Shown here: one piece after another, positions 1 through 11,524 of the stretch
Layout: every line of letters begins with the position of its first letter
Position numbering within the stretch: position 1 is the stretch's first letter
Assembly (NCBI GenBank): GCA_002102555.1
Contig: MCFL01000093.1
Location: forward strand, 1-64,000
Length of the DNA stretch: 64,000 nucleotides
Reading direction: 5' to 3'
From: Catenaria anguillulae PL171
Lineage: Eukaryota > Blastocladiomycota > Blastocladiomycetes > Blastocladiales > Catenariaceae
Notes under the pieces: model-generated
Databases searched by the model: none
What the model saw: only the letters and a program-made list of their open reading frames with translations
What the model was told of the DNA's origin: nothing
Translations under genes and position numbers: made by a program

Positions 1-686
1 TGGTGAGCCTTCGATTCTGTAACGACACTCTGGGAAACTGGATCGATTACATACACGATGGGTTTGCCGGGCGAATGCTATGGTCATCGTGCTGGCCCTC
101 AACTCGGCTTGTTCCTTTTCCCACTGCGGGCGGTCGCGCATGATCTGCGGTGCTTGACCGTTCCAATGATTACATGTGTCTAGACTAATGCATTGGTAGC
201 GAGTTCAACAAGTTTGTTTTACCGTGCGGTGTGTGGTTGCGGTGGAGATTCCATCACCGCCGTTTGGGCGGTAAGTGTACAAGTACTCTGGATCCCATTG
301 GAGGTTCTCTTGCAAGCAAGCCAGCCATGATGAAGAGAGCCTGGGCTGTCATCCTGAAATCATTTGCCGTCGTTCGACCCCGACGCTAATGTAAATTGTT
401 CTTGTGCGGATCACCACCAATGTATAGCTATAGAGTAAACACATGAATGTTTCTTTACCTTCGACATCTGTGACTGCATGCCTCCCTCAGCTCGCCCATA
501 CTCTCGGCAACAAGCCAGCCTTCATCCCTAACTTCTTCCAAGCTTCTTCAATATCCCCGACCGCACCGTTCCTTTCGCTCGTCACCTGCCTTCACTCAGG
601 CTCTCAACCTCGAAGAAGCCACCCAATTCCCTCCACGGCCCCGGAGCGGGCCGGGCCGCCGTGAATGATCATGCCAGGCCGATGAT
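1..686. other. No gene recognised
   Basis: I see no open frame with family resemblance. A 73-codon plus-strand frame at 443-664 is Pro/Ser-rich and looks fortuitous. The stretch lies upstream of the transposase-like gene and may contain the unseen 5' end of that element. Confidence 0.4.
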
Positions 687-2543
687 ATGGTGCGCAGCTT
701 GCAACCGGTTCCTTCAACAAGGGTCGTGGAACAGACAACAAGCTACGCCGACTCAAACGCAACACTCGCTCATTCGTCGAAACTTGCCGTCGGACCAAGC
801 TGCCGGCAAGCAGCATCCACGAACCCGATCGTGAGCCTTCCTCGACCATCAATCCTTACAACGCCGCAAATCAACCGCACATCACTCCCATCGACGGCGC
901 CGCGGCCTTCGACGCCGCCACTTTGCTCAACTCGGGTGATGACCAGCAACAACGTGACCATGCCCCCTGCGCCTCCAACACGCCCGGCTACTTCTCTTCA
1001 CTCCCAAGCAATGATATCCCCGCCTTCGCCGATTGACCTTCTCGCAACCGTCGCCTCCCAAGCGTCCCGACCAGGCCGTGGACGTCATGGTTCCGATACG
1101 CTGTCGGATCACCTTGATACCGACGGCGAATCAATTGACCAGGAGCCAGAGTTTGACGACGACAACGACACCATCGACGATTACACGCGCAATTCCATTT
1201 TCAACATGATCTCCCATGGAGTGGACGCTGGTTTTACGCCCTGTACGTTCGTGCCCCATCTTCTGTTGGTAATAAAGCCTCTCTTTGCCTTGTTGCCTGA
1301 TTTGTTTCCTGAGTAGACGCTGCTCCACAGACCAAGGCAAAGGCCGACTATGACAGCCCTCAATGCCCGTTTTCAAAACGCCTTAACGCCATTCTTCATG
1401 TGGTCTGCAATACCAATCCAACGCTTACCCGCTGCCACGTTCAAGCATTCTTGTGGGCTCTCCGGGAAGCAGGTGTCAAGAACGTTCCTTCGTACGTTTG
1501 CTCGCTGCGCGATCTGGTCCCAATGCCCGTCATCAAGTCTGCCAAATGCATCAGTGGCCGCGCTGGCCTTTTCTCCTTTCGCCCAGTCTCGGAAACTGTC
1601 AAGCTCTTTACCGTGGATCCGTCTGTCTATCCTCACCTCGCCGCGTTGCCAAGGAGGGTTGGTGGAGCAGTCCACGATTTCATGGATGCACCCTGCGCCC
1701 GCGAGTTGTTTGAATCATTTCGGGTCGCCAACATCAGTCATGGCGGGCACCTGTTTTTCGTGGCCGATTTCGTTGAGTGGCGTGATCCGGCTACGGGCGC
1801 GACTCGGCTCGCCCGAATTGCAAGCTCCAAGCGCGCCAGCTTGGACGTCTTGGGGCAGGACAAGGGTGAAGTCTACGTCACATTGCGCGAGTGCAAGTGG
1901 GTGGATGACAAGTTGGTCGTTTTGGCGAGCAAGCCAGTGGGCGTGCTTCCAGACAACGCTCGAGGTATGCCTTATGTGACCTGTGCGCCTCATGGGTTTG
2001 CAAACCAAGCGTGCTGACATTGTCCTTGCTTCTTCATGGTCGATTGACTTGTATCTATTGCAGCAGCCAGATGGCTCATGCGTCAAGCCGACTACAGATG
2101 AGGCCAAGTGGATTGAAACCCGACGCCGACTCTGCGCGCTTTCTCAAGATCATGGTGCTGCGCGTATTGTTCCGATTCTCATTGGTCTCTGGGCGGATGA
2201 GACTTCAGGCACTCTTTCCAAGCGCTCCGCTCATTTCGAAACTTGGCAATTCCACGTCGCAAATCTCCCGGCACATCTGAACCAGCACCCAACATTCACA
2301 CGATTTATTGCCACCGCCAAGTACGTGGAATGCCTTGATATCGCCAATGCCGTGGTGCATGACATTCAGTCCAAGCTCAAAAAGGGTCTTGTTTGTGTTG
2401 CTCCGAATGGCGAAACGGTGATCATGGTCGGTACCGCAACTTACTTCATGGGCAATGGACCCAAGCACTCGACATTTTGCAACCACGCCGGCGTCTGCTC
2501 CATCGTTTTCTGCCGCATGTGCGAGCATGAGCGCACCTTGTGA
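687..2543 (+). CDS. CACTA/KDZ-like transposase, 5' part only
   Basis: Three exons read through in phase: 687-1242, 1317-1964 and 2071-2543, giving about 558 residues. Exon 1 is Ser/Pro-rich and ends in an acidic segment. Exon 2 carries a segment (CPFSKRLNAILHVVCNTNP, then ALREAGVKNVPS) like the N-terminal region of the large fungal transposases called Plavaka, CACTA or KDZ. Exon 3 carries the core pattern: LIGLWADETSGTLSKR, then FHVANLPAHL, then NGPKHSTFCNHAG ending in CRMC, which matches the D-D-x-S-G-N-x-S-K, NLP and D-x-P-x-x-x-E...C-R-x-C motifs of that group. The frame stops soon after CRMC, where intact members continue for several hundred residues, and I find no continuation downstream. 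It is probably a truncated copy whose remaining frame is still open. The start is the first ATG in frame and is uncertain; the exact subfamily is not settled. Confidence 0.55.
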
Positions 2544-3601
2544 CGGTTGGCGTCTTCCAATCGTTCCACGCCCTTCTTTGCTCTTCTTTGATTCCTTCCT
2601 GCATTGACCTCAAGCCTTCTCCGTCACCCACCAATCTTGTCGCTCCCTCTCCATTGCTGTTTCCACACATTTTCCCTTTTGTCAACACCAAGTCTGCTCG
2701 CCTCCTTACTTGATTCATCTCCTCGCCATTGCTGTTTCCTTCATTTTCTCATTGTCCAATTATGCCGTCCAGACGGCACATCATTGCTCTCACATCGGTT
2801 TGAGTCCCTGCCTTATTGGATTTGGTTATGTAGCGGATTCCGGGATGCCGGTAGGCAAACGTCATGACCGAGAAACTCCATGTTCGGCGTGGGAATTTGC
2901 TCTCCATAGCGTCACGCATAAGTTTTTATTCTGAGTAAGGTGTGACAAAACGGTGATAACTCGGGATGGGTGTGCCTCGCTCAGGCCCTCGATCTGGCGG
3001 GATGCAACATGCGGGTGTTGCAAAATGTCTCAGCGCCATGGTACTGTGGCACCAGCGAGCTGAGCTGAATTCGGGGTTGAGACTACATATGCTTGGTCGT
3101 ACATGATCGCACAAAGAAATGTCTCACACGCCTGTGGCACATGGTCCGGTTTCGGCAACATTGCTGGAGTGTTAACTTCGAATACCCGCGGCAGACGGGC
3201 GCGCAGCGTTTTTCCAGGGTGTTCGGGCACAGGGACGGGTCCTCTATTGGTGCGGTATACAAAATCGCGGTTTGCAGCCAGAAGTGCCGTCCACTTCCGG
3301 GGCCGCCAATGTATAAAATCTATGGGAACTTGGGCACAGCGGCGAAAACGGTGCACGCTCGACGTCACATTCGAATTCCAGCATCGTTGCGTATCTTCCT
3401 GTGGGTTTGGGCGCCAACGTTCGTGGAATACATTGCCGCGGTCGTCTGAGTCCGCCGAAGCCAATCCGAGGCGCTGGCCGATAAATAGGGGCGTCGGACT
3501 CTTGCGCCATGCACGGTTAGATCCTCATTCAGTCTTCACAGCCAACTGAAATCGATCCCCACCTCCCTCTACCCACTTTTCCCAAGTACCACCATTCCAC
3601 C
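2544..3601. other. Intergenic, no recognised gene
   Basis: The first part (2544-2760) is C/T-rich and the rest is mixed. A 144-codon minus-strand frame (3030-3464) and overlapping plus-strand frames show no family resemblance. An AT-rich box precedes the metacaspase-like gene. Confidence 0.4.
3481..3488 (+). promoter_or_regulatory. Possible TATA-like box of metacaspase-like gene
   Basis: ATAAATAG lies about 115 bases upstream of the ATG at 3602 in otherwise GC-rich sequence. The match to a TATA element is by eye only. Confidence 0.25.
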
Positions 3602-4731
3602 ATGCCCAACGCCGCACTTGTTCTCGGCATGACCTGCCCTGACCACCCGTCGGTCCCTCACACGCCCGTCTTTGGCCCCGCATCGGCCAACATGGTCGAC
3701 CTCGTTGACAGCACCGGCATTTACGGCAAGATCGACTATCTCACCGACAAAATGGCCAGGACGTGACGCGCGACGACATCTTGTCAACATTGCGTGACAT
3801 GGTTGCTCAAGCAGAACCGGGAGATCAGCTCATGTTTAGCGCACTCGGATACGGCGGCCAAGTTCCCGTTGCCGAGGGCAGCCCCGAGTGCGAAGCCGAT
3901 GGGATGAATGAGGTCATGTGGGCGTCGGATGGCCCGATCTTGGACTCTGAGATTCGCGAGATTCTGGGCGAGTTGCCAGCGGACGTGGATATGGTATGTA
4001 CCAACGCAACCATTCTTCCGTAATCAGTAGTGGTTTTGATGCTCATCCCGATCACCCACCCCCTTACATGGACATTCATAGACACTTGCTTTTGACCAAC
4101 AATCCGCTGGCACCTTGGCCGATCTGGACGTGGGCTCGCTGGACGCCAACATTGTGTGCATTGCTTCGTCGGCCGACGGCGAAACCGTCTATGGGACGGC
4201 CGACAACACGACCTTTGTGTCCGAGTTTGAGGCTGTCTTGCAAGAGCACCCGGACTACACGTGGAGCCAAGTCGCCGCCGAAATCAACGCACGTATTCCA
4301 CACGAGCAAGCACAAACCGTCAACGTCTCTGCCAGCAACAACGAGCGTACGTCATCTCCATTTCGTTCCCACCCCTTTCCATCGCGGTCGGTTTCTGACT
4401 GTATCTTACCTCTTCCCCAGTCCTCGATACTCCCATCTTTTCTGGATCGCTTGCGGCGCACACCAACGACGCGACCAACGACTTGGCCGCTGCTCAGGCT
4501 GCCGCGGACGATGAGGCTGATCAAGACCACGAATACACCGAAGAGGAACCGCCGTTGGAAGCCAAGGGTGGGTCGAGTTTTGGTAGCGCACAAGCGAATG
4601 CCGAGAATGCTGGCGCTTGGCTGGGCGAACTGCTGGTTGCCCTCAAGGACGAACTCGCCGAGGTCGAGTCCAAGCCCATGGAGCCTCTGCCTGAAGAGTT
4701 GCAAGGGTTCGATAACGGTATCATGATGTAG
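3602..4731 (+). pseudogene. Metacaspase-fold protein, frameshifted, catalytic dyad lost
   Basis: Exons 3602-3993, 4082-4346 and 4421-4731 would encode about 322 residues. The order of segments fits the p20 domain of type I metacaspases: NAALVLGM, then DYLTD, then TRDDILSTLRDMV, then AEPGDQLMFSALGYGGQ, an ECEADGMNEVMWASD segment, ILDSEIREIL, and VDMTLAFDQQSAG across a clean phase-0 splice. Two things are wrong. First, the reading frame breaks between DYLTD and the next segment at an AAAA run (3749-3752): as written it meets a TGA at 3762-3764, and one extra base would be needed to restore frame. Second, the catalytic His of the family's GHG is Tyr (GYG), and the Cys of the D-x-C-H-S-G motif is Gln (DQQSAG). 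The acidic C-terminal tail is not a p10 domain I recognise. Either a pseudoenzyme with a sequencing indel, or a true pseudogene. Confidence 0.7.
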
Positions 4732-4940
4732 ACGTTTGTACCATCTTTGTGCTTGTTTTGTGTGTTTTCCACTTTCGGGTAAACGTCATTCTGTTGCAAA
4801 CTTGAAATGATTGGTATACACGACCTGGCAGAGCAAATGAGAACAATGCAGTGAATGCAGTGTAGCAGGGAATACCTGCCACCAAATGGCGTGCACGTCT
4901 TCCCGTCCCTCATTCGTGAATCACACTGCCAGTCAACGCA

Positions 4941-7217
4941 ATGAAAACAGCTTCATGCACACATCAGACACCGGCAATTGTGCCCGCTCAACAGGAGGCA
5001 ACGTTAACGAATCCATTGCGCCCGCCACGACCGAGAAGCTCGTTCACCACTCTTCACGCGTGCTTGCTGGTGAGCGGCGGTGCAGTGTTTGTTGAAATCG
5101 CACGCTGGGCGTATTTGACGGCCGTAAACAGACCCCTTTCGGAATCTATCTTGAATTATTTGACTGGATGTGAAGCTATTACGATCACCTACCTGGCACT
5201 CCGCCGAATCGTCTCCGGGTCTGTAGTTTTGGAGGGGTTGGCGTTGGCGCCTGTTGCTGCATTGCACCGAGAGTCCCGCAGCTCAAATGCATCCACAGTA
5301 TCGTCTGCAATTAAGGGTCGGCTGGCAGCGTGGGCGCGTCAAGCTCTTGCCCCGTCCGTCCCGTCGCGAAAGTACTTTGTTCCAATGGTGTGGATGATTA
5401 TGGCCGTGTTGGTGGTTGAGATGTTAGTCGTCCTCGTTGCTGCACCTGGAGTGCATGCGCAAAACCAATCGATATTGCTTCCAGGCAATCCATGGCATGT
5501 CTTTTTCCGGACGACAGGTCGGTGCATGTTTTCTTCCCACCCATCACGAGGGATCGCAAATGGCATGAATGACTCACACCACCATCTTTGGTCATAAAGA
5601 TGTCATTGTATCTTGCGCTCAATCGCTCGTTTTTCCGACCATTGTCAAGCTATATATTCGCAAGACCGAGCCTGCAAATCCCAACGGCAAGATATCGTTT
5701 TCGTATCTATGCTTGGTGGGCGGATTTGCCTCTTGGGGCGTTTCGCACATTGGGATTCCAAGCGCCCTTTTGATTTGTGGCATATTCATGCTGTGCGGCA
5801 TTCTGCACATGGTTGTTGGAATTATTTGGTCACTTGTCAAGCGACGCCCGTTTTTCGAGTGGTGCGCACATTTTGACGTGTTCCACATTGGCTTTTGTGG
5901 TGCGTTTCTCTACAGTTACATGACGAACGTCTGAGCAGATTTCAGGTGATGATGAAAACGACGTGTGTCCTTTTCATGTGTGAATAGCCCTTTTTTCGCT
6001 TTCTACCTTAACTCCGGTCGCCACAGAGTTGGGAAAGGTCATTGTCAGCTCGCTTGGAGTCTCCAACGTCACTGCCCAGCTGATTGGAACCACCTCGATC
6101 CGGGTGCTGCTGGGAACAGTGGTGGTATTGACAGAGCTCCTGTCCAAACACTTTTTGGGCCCGGACGGATTCTTTCTGTCATTTGGACTTCGGGTATTTG
6201 TTCATTGAGCTCCTCTTCTCAACAACGTGGATTAACTGTGTGCTCCCACTGTCCCTTATCATGGCAGTACTTTAGCGAGATCATCATCATGCTGCTCTCT
6301 GTCAACAGCATCTCAACTGTGCCCGACCTCGCTGCGTTTGCCTTGTTCAACGTGATAATTGTCTTTGCCCGCGACTCGGGCATTGTGGGTGACTTGGTCT
6401 ATCTGTTATCAAAGCAGCTGGATGCATTTGCCTGGTTTGTCGAATCATCGAGTGCAAGCCTGGCAATCCAGAGCAGTGTCCCGCTCACTCAAGAACCAAG
6501 CACCAATTCCCAGCAACCGCCATTGTCGCCGTTTACTCGTTCAGACTCGTCCGCGTCCAATGCGCCAATGCTCAAGAAGCACTCAAGTCCAGCATCAACA
6601 AAGGTGCGAAAAAAAAAAAAACTTGCCGCCAGTGTATTCATGGCTCATTCTTTTCCCGAATCGTCTCATCATGTCCCCAATAGTCTGTTCTGCTCAGCGC
6701 CATTCCAGAACCTGCCCTTTCCACTCCGCCACCGACCTGTGCCGCAGTTCCCACACCAACTCGCCCGGTACTCACACCCTCCATGCAACTGAATCCGTGG
6801 CACATTCACGTGCAGTTCCAAGTTGAGCGCTTTCAACACAATGTTGTCGCACGCATCTTGACGATTGTGGTATTCACCATCCGCCTGCTCGTTCGCATTT
6901 TCATTGCAGCTATTGACCCGACATTTGTCGGGTTGGATTTGGTGATGATGCGTATGCAAATGGTTTTGGGAATCGCATTGTCAACGGCTGCGGGACAAAT
7001 GCTTGCGACGTGGTTTGTTTGGCGCAAGCTCCAAACAATTGAGAGTGCCAGAGGCAAGCAAGTCATGTTCAGCGAAAAGGGAACAAGATCAGGAGGGAAG
7101 CAGCGTCGTCGTCCAAGGTGGTGGAAGCTTGTGACAAGGACAGACTTGTGGGTCGTTGACCATTTGCTGTTGAATCTCACAGCCATGGCGCTCGTTGTTC
7201 TTTCGAGCGATGTATGA
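4941..7217 (+). CDS. Multi-pass membrane protein, unrecognised
   Basis: Five exons join in phase: 4941-5517, 5600-5899, 5988-6193, 6268-6603 and 6684-7217, giving about 650 residues. I recognise no family. At least eight strongly hydrophobic stretches are visible, including VWMIMAVLVVEMLVVLVAA in exon 1, a pair around SALLICGIFMLCGILHMVVG in exon 2, IRVLLGTVVVLTELL in exon 3, FALFNVIIVFA in exon 4, and ILTIVVFTIRLLVRIFIAAI plus a C-terminal segment in exon 5. A Ser/Pro/Gln-rich loop (residues about 410-490, spanning the last intron) separates the N- and C-terminal membrane halves, followed by a basic loop (KQRRRPRWWK) before the last segment. The final intron contains a 12-base A run. The start is the first in-frame ATG and could be further upstream. 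Expression of this splice form is untested. Confidence 0.6.
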
Positions 7218-8155
7218 GGAATCGCTATCGATATGTATCACTTGCGATTTCTTTACTGAGCTGCGGCGAATGCAGTGAGCATCGTTCGTCCCTCAACACA
7301 TCCAGCGAGTCTGGGTGGTCCCCGTCATGCTGCGAAAGGTCGTTGAGTCTTCGTCAATGATGGATCCCAACTTAAGAAGACGGCAGACAGAGTGACCATT
7401 CAAGGCCTCGCAAAAGAACAAAAAGAGGCATTTACATCCGTCTGTACAGCGCTTGGCCAAGCTTGTTGCCGAAGAAATGGGAATCAGCAGCCGTTTTGGT
7501 GGCGGAAACGAGCGAAATGGTTGAAGGTGTCCAAAAGGTTGACCGGGATCCGAAGTTGAATGGGGTAATGGGGAGAAATAGCACATAATGGTGATGCGAG
7601 AGCGGATTGGGCAAGCTAATGATGTAGACACCTCCATAGTGATCAGAGTGGAGGAGGCTGATCGACGAGTGATTGAGTGGCACCACACTGACGACGCCTC
7701 ACTCAAGTCGAAAATGGTGTGTTCCTGCCAAGGTGTTTTTGGCTGCGGTCAGAGGGCGGAAAACAGCACCGCCTCCGTGCCGTGCCGTGCCGTGTGAGCC
7801 TTGGCCCACTCGCTCGCTCGTATCGCTCTCCAGTCAGTGCACCGTTCCGCCAGCCATCGCCATAGCCATAGACTCCCTCGCTATCAAATGCCCATGTGTT
7901 TCCAGCCGTAGAGTCACCCGCATTCTACTCCTGGCACTCTCTCAAGACATCGCACACATATTTCCCCTGCGCACCGTTTCCCTGGACAGGCTCCAAGTCT
8001 TTGTGCTGCCCGTGTGTGTCTGCCGCTCTTCATCGATACCGCTCGCCGAGTCCAAACCATTTGTCCAACGGCGCCACTCGTTTTCACTCGCTCGGTTAGA
8101 CTGCCCTCAGCATCCCACTTTGCTCGCACGCCCGCCCCGACCTTGACCATCAATC
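7218..8155. other. Intergenic/5' leader of chitin synthase gene
   Basis: No coding frame with family resemblance on either strand. The last 350 bases are rich in C and T, as is common for fungal promoters and leaders, and probably hold the chitin synthase promoter. Confidence 0.45.
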
Positions 8156-10920
8156 ATGGCGTACCAACAGCCCCGCCCCACGGGCCAGCAGCCGCCCCAG
8201 CAATACTACTCCCAGGGTCCCGGCCCCGCCCCGCAGTACGCTCAGCAAACGAGCTACCAGCAAACCACAACGGCCACGTATGCCGCCTCAACCACCTCGT
8301 CCTCGCAGCACCACCAGCAACAGGGCTACTATGGCCAGGCCGTTGAAATGAACAACTACTCGCCAGCCGCCATGCCCACGCCCGGCCCCGCAGTTGGCTT
8401 CTACGACCAGGGCTATGCGCCGCAGGCCATGCCTGGTCAACCCCGCCCGACCCGTGTCAAGACCATCAAGCGTGCCGTTGCTGTCCGTGACGGCAAGCTG
8501 GTGGTGGATTTGGAAGTGTCGCCTGAGCTCATTGACCCGACCAAGGTCAAGTATACGCAAGGCGAAGAGTTTACCAAGTATGGAGCATTGCCATCTACTG
8601 CATCCTGGTTCCCCCACCCAACACTCAGAGCTCACACATTGTTGCTTGAATCACAGGCTTCGCTACACGGCCGCCACTTGCGACCCCAACGACTTTGCCC
8701 GCGAAGGATACCAGCTTCGCCAATCGCTGTATGGCCGCAAAACCGAACTCTTCATCGTCGTCACCATGTACAACGAAGACTCGATTTTGTTTACGCGCAC
8801 CATGCAAGCCATCAACAAGAACATTCAGCACATGTGCAACAAGAAATCGGGCCCGTTTGCCGGCGAGGATGGCTGGCAAAAGATTGTGGTGTGCATTGTG
8901 TCTGACGGTCGCCAAAAGGTCAACAAGGACGTCCTCACGGTGCTCTCGTCCATGGGTGTGTACCAAGAGGGCGTGTGTGTTCCCAAATTCATGAACCGCG
9001 ACACGGGCGCACACATTTTCGAGTTTACGACCCAGATTGCCGTCACGGACAAGATGGACGTCAAGACGCACCGTGACGGTGGCGTTGTCCCCGTTCAAGT
9101 TCTGTTTTGTCTCAAGGAAAAGAACCAAAAGAAGATCAACTCGCATCGTTGGTTCTTCAACGCCTTTGGCCCCGTGCTGCAGCCCAACGTGTGTGTGCTT
9201 GTGGATGTCGGTACAAAGCCCGCGCGCGAGTCCATTTACCGTTTGTGGAGGTGCTTTGACACCAACCCTCAAGTCGGTGGCGCGTGCGGTGAGATTGCCG
9301 TTGAGTACGATTCCGTGTTCCACTTGATCAAGCCCATCATTGCCGCTCAAAACTTTGAGTACAAAATGTCCAACATTCTCGACAAGCCCCTCGAGTCGTG
9401 GGCCGGCTACATTTCCGTGTTGCCCGGTGCCTTCTCGGCGTACCGCTACAAGGCGCTGCTCGGACGCCCGCTCGCCCAGTACTTCAAGGGTGAAAAGCTG
9501 CACGATTCCGGTGACGTGTTCCAAGCCAACATGTACCTCGCCGAGGATCGCATCTTGTGTTTCGAGCTTGTCGCCAAGAAGAATGAGGGCTGGGTGTTGC
9601 AGTACGAAAAGGATTCGCAAGCCATTACCGATGTGCCCGACAACTTCCCCGAGTTTATCTCGCAGCGTCGTCGTTGGCTCAACGGCTCCACGTTCGCCAT
9701 GCTTTACGCCCTCGGCAACGTTGGACAAATCTACACGTCGGGCCAGTCCTTCTTGCGCATGATTGTCTTCACGCTCGAGTTCTTGTACATGGCCATCAAC
9801 TTTGTCTTCAACTACTTTTCGCTCGCCAACTTTTACCTTGCCTTCCACTTCCTCGTGGACGATTTCAACCAACTCATCCGCGACCCTGCCAAGCGCGCCC
9901 AATGGGCCTTGTTGCCGCAAACCGTCGACTGGGGCTTGCCTCGCTCGGAATTGTTCCGCACGCTCGTTGGCTCTGTGCTTTCCGTTTTCCGTTCCGTGTA
10001 CATCTTGTCCATCACGACCACGTTCATTGCCGCGCTCGGTAACCGCCCGCAAGCCGCAAAGTACATTTACTTGTTTGCCATTTGGCTGTTTGCCGCCATC
10101 ACGGCCCTCATGTTCTACATGATTGTGCTGTCGCTTGCTCGTGATTGGGACTCGCTCAAGCAAGGAGCCGAGAATGCGACGCGTGGCGATTTCAGCTCGG
10201 CCGACTCGAACCGGTTCATTTTGACTTCGGTTGCCCTCGGTGCCACCTACGGCATGTACTTCTTGGCCTCGTTCCTGTTCCGCGAGCCCTGGCACATGTT
10301 CACGTGCTTTGCGCAATACCTCTTCTTGCTCCCGACCTACGTCAACCTGCTCCAAATTTACGCCTACTCCAACATCTCGGATGTGACCTGGGGTACCAAG
10401 GGTGACAATGGCCCAGTTGTTGGCAAGGGTGTGCAAGTCAAGAAGGGCGAGGACGGCCAAGAGGTGGCCGATTTGGAGTTGCCGTCGCAAAATCCGGCCG
10501 ATGTCAGCCACGCGTACCAACAGCGTGTGCAACAGCTGCAACAACTCAAGAAGGTCTTGGCCGCCGGCGAGCAAAAGGAAAAGAGCACGCTCACCAGCGA
10601 AGACATGTTCAAGCAGTACGTAGCCTCAATCAAGCGATTTTCCGCCATTCTGTCGAGTCCTAACCGCTTTTTTTTCTATTGTGTTCAGGTTCCGTACCAT
10701 TTGGCTGCTCATTTGGATCGTCTTCAACGGCTCGCTCGTTGCTATCCTCATCGCTCCGTCATCGATTGGTATCGAAGATGGTCGCGGTTTGCGCATGACG
10801 TACCTCACTGGCCTCTTCCTTGCTGTGGCTGCCCTTTCGGCTGTCCGCTTTGTTGGCTCGTGTGGTTACCTGATCTCGCGTGGTCTGTGCTCGCCTTTCA
10901 AGTCGAGGGGCAACGCCTAA
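8156..10920 (+). CDS. Chitin synthase (family GT2)
   Basis: Membrane enzyme that polymerises UDP-GlcNAc into chitin for the cell wall. Exons 8156-8577, 8657-10615 and 10689-10920 join in phase (870 residues). A Gln/Pro/Tyr-rich N-terminal tail of about 90 residues precedes the chitin synthase N-terminal domain and the GT2 catalytic domain. Visible motifs are VVTMYNEDS (about 175-183), DVGTKP, GGACGEI, LAEDRILCFEL (about 434-444) and SQRRRWLNG (about 475-483). The last is the product-binding QRRRW signature of all chitin synthases. Several membrane segments follow, from about residue 505, and the last exon adds the C-terminal pair. No myosin, cytochrome-b5 or DEK domain is present, so it is a division 1 (class I-III type) enzyme. 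The donor GTACGT at 10616 is chosen because only that join keeps the FRTIWLLIW membrane segment in frame. Confidence 0.96.
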
Positions 10921-11524
10921 ACCCAAGGTGGCTCATGGGATCTTCAGTCGTTAACTTGTGTGTTGTCTTTTTTTTGTACTTGTTATTCTTGTGCCTCCGC
11001 CGTTTGGCCATGGCCATATTCAGCGTTTCTTTGTCGATCCACCAAAGTCGACCATCGTTCTTGTACTCCAATCACTTTTCCTCTGTTCTAAGTCACATTT
11101 CTTTTTTACCTCTCCGAATACACCAATCAATACAGCCTTTCCCTATGCGCCGCCCAGTCTTCCCACGAATGATTTCCTGTATGTAGATTCCGGTGACCGA
11201 CATTCGCAACACGGATTCAGCTGCAGGTGCGTAACGCAGTCCATGAAACATGAAGCAGGCACCGACTCGCATGCATCATGGCAACCTGATTTACTGGTCA
11301 AGGGCGGCATACAATATGACTGTCGTCGCAAACAATCATCTTGAGTGCGGACATGGATCTGGATGACGACACGATGGCTGCATACCGGCATGTCGATAGA
11401 GTGACGTGGTGTGGATGCCGAACACCTCCGATCCGGCGAGTTGAGACATCGTCATTGCTGTGCGTACGGTATAGTCAGTCAGTTTCTCTCTCTCTTTGGC
11501 AACATATGAAACAATAACCATGAC
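10921..11524. other. Intergenic, 3' region of chitin synthase and upstream of RMD1-like gene
   Basis: T-rich sequence follows the chitin synthase stop. No coding frame with family resemblance. A TCTC run lies near 11486-11496, shortly before the next gene. Confidence 0.4.

Noticed and set aside
3030-3549. Overlapping 144- and 148-codon frames on opposite strands upstream of the metacaspase-like gene
   Set aside because: No resemblance to any family on either strand and mutual overlap; probably GC-driven open frames.
8156-8905. Separate 249-codon protein starting with the chitin synthase ATG
   Set aside because: The frame beyond 8577 is intron and out-of-frame exon 2; splicing at 8578-8656 gives the conserved chitin synthase.
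8625-10574. 649-codon open frame antisense to the chitin synthase gene
   Set aside because: It mirrors the third-position bias of the chitin synthase coding strand; its translation has no family resemblance and it lies wholly inside a certain gene.
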